Assembly: GCA_003155465.1 (NCBI GenBank)
Contig: PMCR01000484.1
Location: 1-8,450 of the forward strand
DNA length: 8,450 nt
Direction of reading: 5' to 3'
Source of the DNA: Myxococcales bacterium
GTDB taxonomy: Bacteria > Myxococcota > Polyangia > Fen-1088
In this document: positions 5,970-8,450 of the stretch, one piece after another
Numbering within the stretch: position 1 is the first letter of the stretch
How the letters are laid out: the number at the start of each line of letters is the position of its first letter
Translations under genes and position numbers: made by a program
Notes under the pieces: model-generated
What the model saw: only the letters and a program-made list of their open reading frames with translations
Database searches by the model: none
Told to the model about the DNA's origin: nothing

Positions 5970-7444
5970 TACCAGCTGATCCCGTCGATGTACACGTTTC
6001 CGGTATAGGCGGCGGATGTGGAGGTGTTACCCAACTGAAGTCCAACGGACTGCAACCCCAGGAAGTTGATCGTGGGGATTGTGAACTTGACCTCTGTCCA
6101 AGTGTTGATCGCGGTCAGCGTTACGGCCGTTCCAGTAAGGAAGGCCCAGCCATTCGCTGAGGTGTAGGGTTGGACGCTCAGCCCCGTGACTTTGTCGGCC
6201 ATCACATGGTAGGTGACGGTCTGACCGCAATACGCTCTGGCCTTATAGAGTTCCACTAGCCTCGTCGTCGAAGTTGTCGCGGAGGGCGCAACGGGAATCG
6301 CCGTCATGGCGACCTTGAGTGAACCGGAACCTGAACTGCCGTAATGTTGGTCTCCAGATTGAGTGACAACGGTATCAGTAACTGCTGTATCGCCCTTGAA
6401 TGCCCAGCTATCCGGCGAGCCAGCGGTCTCAAAATCGAATGATCCGGTGCTTGTACCCGAGCAACCCTCGGTTCCCCCGCAGACAGTGATGGAGTCAACG
6501 AAGATATCACCACCTGCAAACGAACCGCCACCACTGACACCAAACTGGATGCCGAACTGGCTGATGCCGCCGGGGAACACCACCGTAGCCGCAGGCACAG
6601 TGGCTGTCACGGCTGCCCAGGAACCCGCGGTGAGAGTCCCTACTGTGGCATCGTTCCAACTAGTCCAATTGTTGGACTGCGTGAACAAGTGGATCCAAAG
6701 ACCTGTAGTTCCCGCGGGAATCCACACGTGAACCGTAACCGTCGCGCCCGGCCACATATTGGAGGTCGCAGGGGGAGGGGTGATGGAGATCCCCCTTACC
6801 GTAGTGGTTGCGGCAGCGCCGCCGTCATTGCTGGCCGCGCTTATCAGGGCGGGAAGCGTGACCTTGAGCGACTGCGTGCCGGTGACTTTCTGGGTCGTGG
6901 ATACCGACAATGTCACGTCGGTATCTGCCGCCCAACTGTCCGCGGTGGTGCCTTCCCAATCCCAAATGATCGGACAGCCTGTGCTCGTGCCCGTGGTCCC
7001 GCCAGAGGAGGAGGCTCCCCCATTGGCCGAAGATCCGCCTGTCCCGATGCCACCGCCTGACACCGAGCCGCCCGTATCCGTCGAATCGCCGCTGGCTGCG
7101 CCACCGCTAGACGAGGCCCCGCCGCTACTCGTGGTGTCGCCGCTGCTCGTGGTCCCGCCGCTACTCGTGGTGTCGCCGCTGCTCGTGGTCCCGCCGCTGC
7201 TCGTGGTCCCGCCGTTAGTCGTGGTCTCGCCGCTACTCGTGGTCCCGCCGCTGTTCGTGGTGCCGCCGCTGCCCGTAGTCCCGCCCGTCTTGCTGCTGGT
7301 GGAAGAGCTAGTCGAGCCGCCCGTGGTCTTGACGCCGCCAGTCCCCGAGCCGTTATTGTTGCTGGGAGCGCAGGCGGCTGCCCAAAGAACAGCCAGGAGC
7401 GCGAGCCCGGCAACGCATGTGCTCGTATGGTAGGAAGCTTTCAT
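5969..7444 (-). CDS. Lipoprotein with repeat linker and two tandem carbohydrate-binding-like domains
   Basis: 491 residues. The ATG at 7444 has AGAGGAG 8 bases upstream. Residues 1-24 are a lipoprotein signal (hydrophobic LALLAVLWAAAC, lipid Cys at 25). Residues 26-156 are a Ser/Thr/Gly linker built of TTSSG[GDE] hexapeptides. Two beta-sandwich-type domains follow. Domain 1 (about 158-323) opens IIWDWEG and closes GDIFVDSITVCGG; domain 2 (about 335-491) opens FDFETAG and closes NVYIDGISW at the last residue. They are divergent copies: TTGLWIHLFTQSNNW aligns with VTGLSVQPYTSANGW. The start and end signatures are those of galactose-binding-like CBMs (CBM4/9, 11 or 30 style). Exposed Trp at 250, 260 and 263 in domain 1 could stack on sugars, while domain 2 keeps fewer aromatics. 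No catalytic domain is visible, so the inferred role is surface binding of glycan, with the linker as spacer. It stands divergent from the GH43 gene. The exact CBM family is not assignable by eye. Confidence 0.88.
   Translation of the reverse strand: MKASYHTSTCVAGLALLAVLWAAACAPSNNNGSGTGGVKTTGGSTSSSTSSKTGGTTGSGGTTNSGGTTSSGETTTNGGTTSSGGTTSSGDTTSSGGTTSSGDTTSSGGASSSGGAASGDSTDTGGSVSGGGIGTGGSSANGGASSSGGTTGTSTGCPIIWDWEGTTADSWAADTDVTLSVSTTQKVTGTQSLKVTLPALISAASNDGGAAATTTVRGISITPPPATSNMWPGATVTVHVWIPAGTTGLWIHLFTQSNNWTSWNDATVGTLTAGSWAAVTATVPAATVVFPGGISQFGIQFGVSGGGSFAGGDIFVDSITVCGGTEGCSGTSTGSFDFETAGSPDSWAFKGDTAVTDTVVTQSGDQHYGSSGSGSLKVAMTAIPVAPSATTSTTRLVELYKARAYCGQTVTYHVMADKVTGLSVQPYTSANGWAFLTGTAVTLTAINTWTEVKFTIPTINFLGLQSVGLQLGNTSTSAAYTGNVYIDGISW
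7119..7280 (-). repeat. Nine 18-bp tandem repeats encoding the lipoprotein linker
   Basis: Nine 18-base units run without gaps. The top-strand type unit is CCGCCGCTACTCGTGGTG, encoding the hexapeptide TTSSG[GDE] on the minus strand. Units 1-2 (7119-7154) and 3-4 (7155-7190) are identical as a 36-base pair, while later units vary at a few bases. The identical 36-mer points to a recent duplication by slippage or unequal recombination. Changes by whole units keep the frame and alter only linker length. Confidence 0.9.
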
Positions 7445-7489
7445 CTTAGTGTCTCCTCTGGATCTGTTTGGCGACGGACAACATCAAGC

Positions 7490-7533
7490 GCTGTCGACCG
7501 TTGCTATTACGCGAGCCGACCAAAACCGACAGC
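7490..7533. repeat. Spaced inverted repeat in the divergent intergenic region
   Basis: GCTGTCG (7490-7496) and CGACAGC (7527-7533) are perfect 7-bp complements with 30 bases between them. A further CCGAC copy lies within the spacer at 7516-7520. It sits between the divergent lipoprotein and GH43 genes and could be a regulator site. A chance match is quite possible at this GC content. Confidence 0.25.
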
Positions 7534-7568
7534 CGGCGCGGTCCCGCTGGGTGGGGAGTTTGCCTGAT

Positions 7569-7597
7569 TTGACCGGGTGCAGGCAAGAGAATACTTT
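7569..7597 (+). promoter_or_regulatory. Candidate promoter for the GH43 gene
   Basis: TTGACC (7569-7574, 5 of 6 match to the -35 consensus), a 17-base spacer and TACTTT (7592-7597, 3 of 6 match to the -10) lie about 45 bases upstream of the proposed start. The remainder of the 7445-7641 intergenic stretch shows no gene. I found no convincing promoter for the divergent lipoprotein. Confidence 0.3.
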
Positions 7598-7641
7598 GCT
7601 GGAGGAGGGCTGCGAGTTGCCTCGGAGCTTCCCTTGTGACC

Positions 7642-8450
7642 ATGCTCAATGCACCGCTGATGAAACTTCTAGGACATTCCCTCTGGTTGCTCTTGGGCAG
7701 CTCGCTTGTCTCGTCCGTCGCGTTGGGCGGGAATCCGCTAGTCTCGAACATCTTCACCGCCGATCCCTCGGGCCGGGTCTTTGATGGACGGCTTTACGTC
7801 TATGCCTCGCACGATCTGCCGGATGCCACCTACTGGGACATGGTGGATTGGCGTCTGCTCTCGACCGCCGACCTGGTCACATGGAAGGACCACGGCTCGA
7901 TCTTTCGCGTGAAGGACTTCGCATGGGCGAGCCGCTGGGCCTGGGCGCCGGATTGTGTCAAGGCGAACGGCAAGTACTACCTTTTCCTGCCGGTAGACCG
8001 CACGAAGATCGGCGTGGCGGTGGGCGACAGGCCGGAAGGGCCGTTCAAGGATGCCATCGGGAAGCCGCTGATCGACGGCTCCCTGACGACGAAGGCGGGG
8101 CCGGAGCCGATTGATCCCGCCGTGCTTCAGGACGATGACGGCCAAACCTATCTGTACTTTGGTTGCCGTCAGCCGAAGGTTGTGAAGCTCCGTCCCTCCC
8201 TTACCGAGCTGGCCGGCGAACTTCACACCGTTCCTTTTCTTGCCGCGCAAGGGCAGCCAGTCCCGCTGGCGGCGCCGGGCAAGGACCCCGTCTTGCCCGA
8301 AGGCTACGGCGAAGCGCCCTTCGTCTTCAAACGAGCGGGAAAGTACTACTTCGTGTATTCCGATGGCTGGGCGCCAACCGCCACGCAGGTATATGCCATC
8401 GGCGATCGCCCGATGGGACCGTTCACTTATGCCGGCAAGGTGATGGAGCA
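7642..8450 (+). CDS. Secreted GH43-family glycosidase, 3' end missing
   Basis: This frame is open from 7573 to the window end with no stop, giving 269 residues from the ATG at 7642. A signal peptide is visible (MKLLGHSLWLLLGSSLVSSVALG from Met7, likely cut near residue 30), so export is expected. The five-bladed GH43 pattern is clear. The general-base Asp is D41 in IFTADPSGRVFDGRLYVYA, the pKa-modulating Asp is D158 in PIDPAVLQDDDGQTYLYFG, and the general-acid Glu is E224 in GYGEAPFVFKRAGKYYF. WAWAPD plus KYYLFLP is the usual second-blade motif. GH43 enzymes are inverting beta-xylosidases, alpha-L-arabinofuranosidases, arabinanases or galactosidases; the subfamily cannot be fixed from half a gene. 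Start choice: GGAG at 7624-7627 is 14 bases from this ATG but 8 bases from an in-frame GTG at 7636. An ATG at 7660 has no ribosome site. With GH74 nearby, removal of arabinose or xylose side chains is a reasonable inference. Confidence 0.92.
   Translation, partial: MLNAPLMKLLGHSLWLLLGSSLVSSVALGGNPLVSNIFTADPSGRVFDGRLYVYASHDLPDATYWDMVDWRLLSTADLVTWKDHGSIFRVKDFAWASRWAWAPDCVKANGKYYLFLPVDRTKIGVAVGDRPEGPFKDAIGKPLIDGSLTTKAGPEPIDPAVLQDDDGQTYLYFGCRQPKVVKLRPSLTELAGELHTVPFLAAQGQPVPLAAPGKDPVLPEGYGEAPFVFKRAGKYYFVYSDGWAPTATQVYAIGDRPMGPFTYAGKVME

Noticed and set aside
5399..6160. 253-residue plus-strand frame rich in His, Arg and Pro
   Set aside because: Crosses both lipoprotein genes antisense with no domain; both minus-strand genes have lipoboxes and ribosome sites.
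7119..7280. CRISPR array
   Set aside because: The 18-bp units are contiguous with no spacers and encode an in-frame hexapeptide.
6759..7433. 224-residue plus-strand Pro/Leu/Val-rich frame
   Set aside because: Antisense of the lipoprotein linker repeat; the low complexity comes from the 18-bp units.

Overview
The window looks like high-GC chromosomal DNA from a Gram-negative bacterium, most likely a myxobacterium (Myxococcota, Polyangia-like). The support is two secreted lipoproteins with long Gly/Ser/Thr linkers. One carries the Cys-rich lead-in plus an FGE/SUMF1-type domain that is expanded in that group. G/C dominates third codon positions. This taxonomic call is inference from protein style, not from a marker gene.

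Layout, left to right. (1) Positions 1-1893 (+): 3' part of a GH74-type xyloglucanase, cut by the window edge. A bulged GAAA-loop hairpin at 1962-1996 is a plausible transcript end. (2) Positions 2045-3115 (+): an unrecognised two-TM membrane protein gene that appears broken. It has an in-frame TAG at codon 38 and a pair of compensating frameshifts around 2836 and 2941, so only a pieced-together reading gives a coherent protein. (3) Positions 3105-4244 (-): a calcineurin-like metallophosphoesterase with a complete metal-ligand set, tail-to-tail with the broken gene and overlapping it by 11 bases. Positions 4245-4571 hold a promoter candidate and a possible 49-residue membrane ORF (4369-4518, -). 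(4) Positions 4572-5876 (-): lipoprotein with an FGE/SUMF1-fold domain that lacks the catalytic cysteines. (5) Positions 5969-7444 (-): lipoprotein with a hexapeptide-repeat linker and two tandem carbohydrate-binding-like beta-sandwich domains. (6) Positions 7445-7641: a divergent intergenic region. (7) Position 7642 to the window end (+): a secreted GH43-type glycosidase, cut by the right edge.

Taken together, GH74 (xyloglucan backbone), GH43 (arabinose/xylose side chains or xylan) and a surface lipoprotein with two glycan-binding-like domains suggest a plant-polysaccharide degradation neighbourhood. The CBM-like lipoprotein and the FGE-fold lipoprotein are on the same strand, 92 nt apart, and may be co-transcribed. 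The metallophosphoesterase has its own promoter candidate and no evident link to glycan breakdown. I see no tRNA, rRNA, CRISPR array, transposase or integrase. No clear new defence or mobile system is visible. The points most worth a second look are the broken membrane gene, the degenerate FGE-fold lipoprotein, the CBM-pair lipoprotein with its recently duplicated repeat, and the small membrane ORF.
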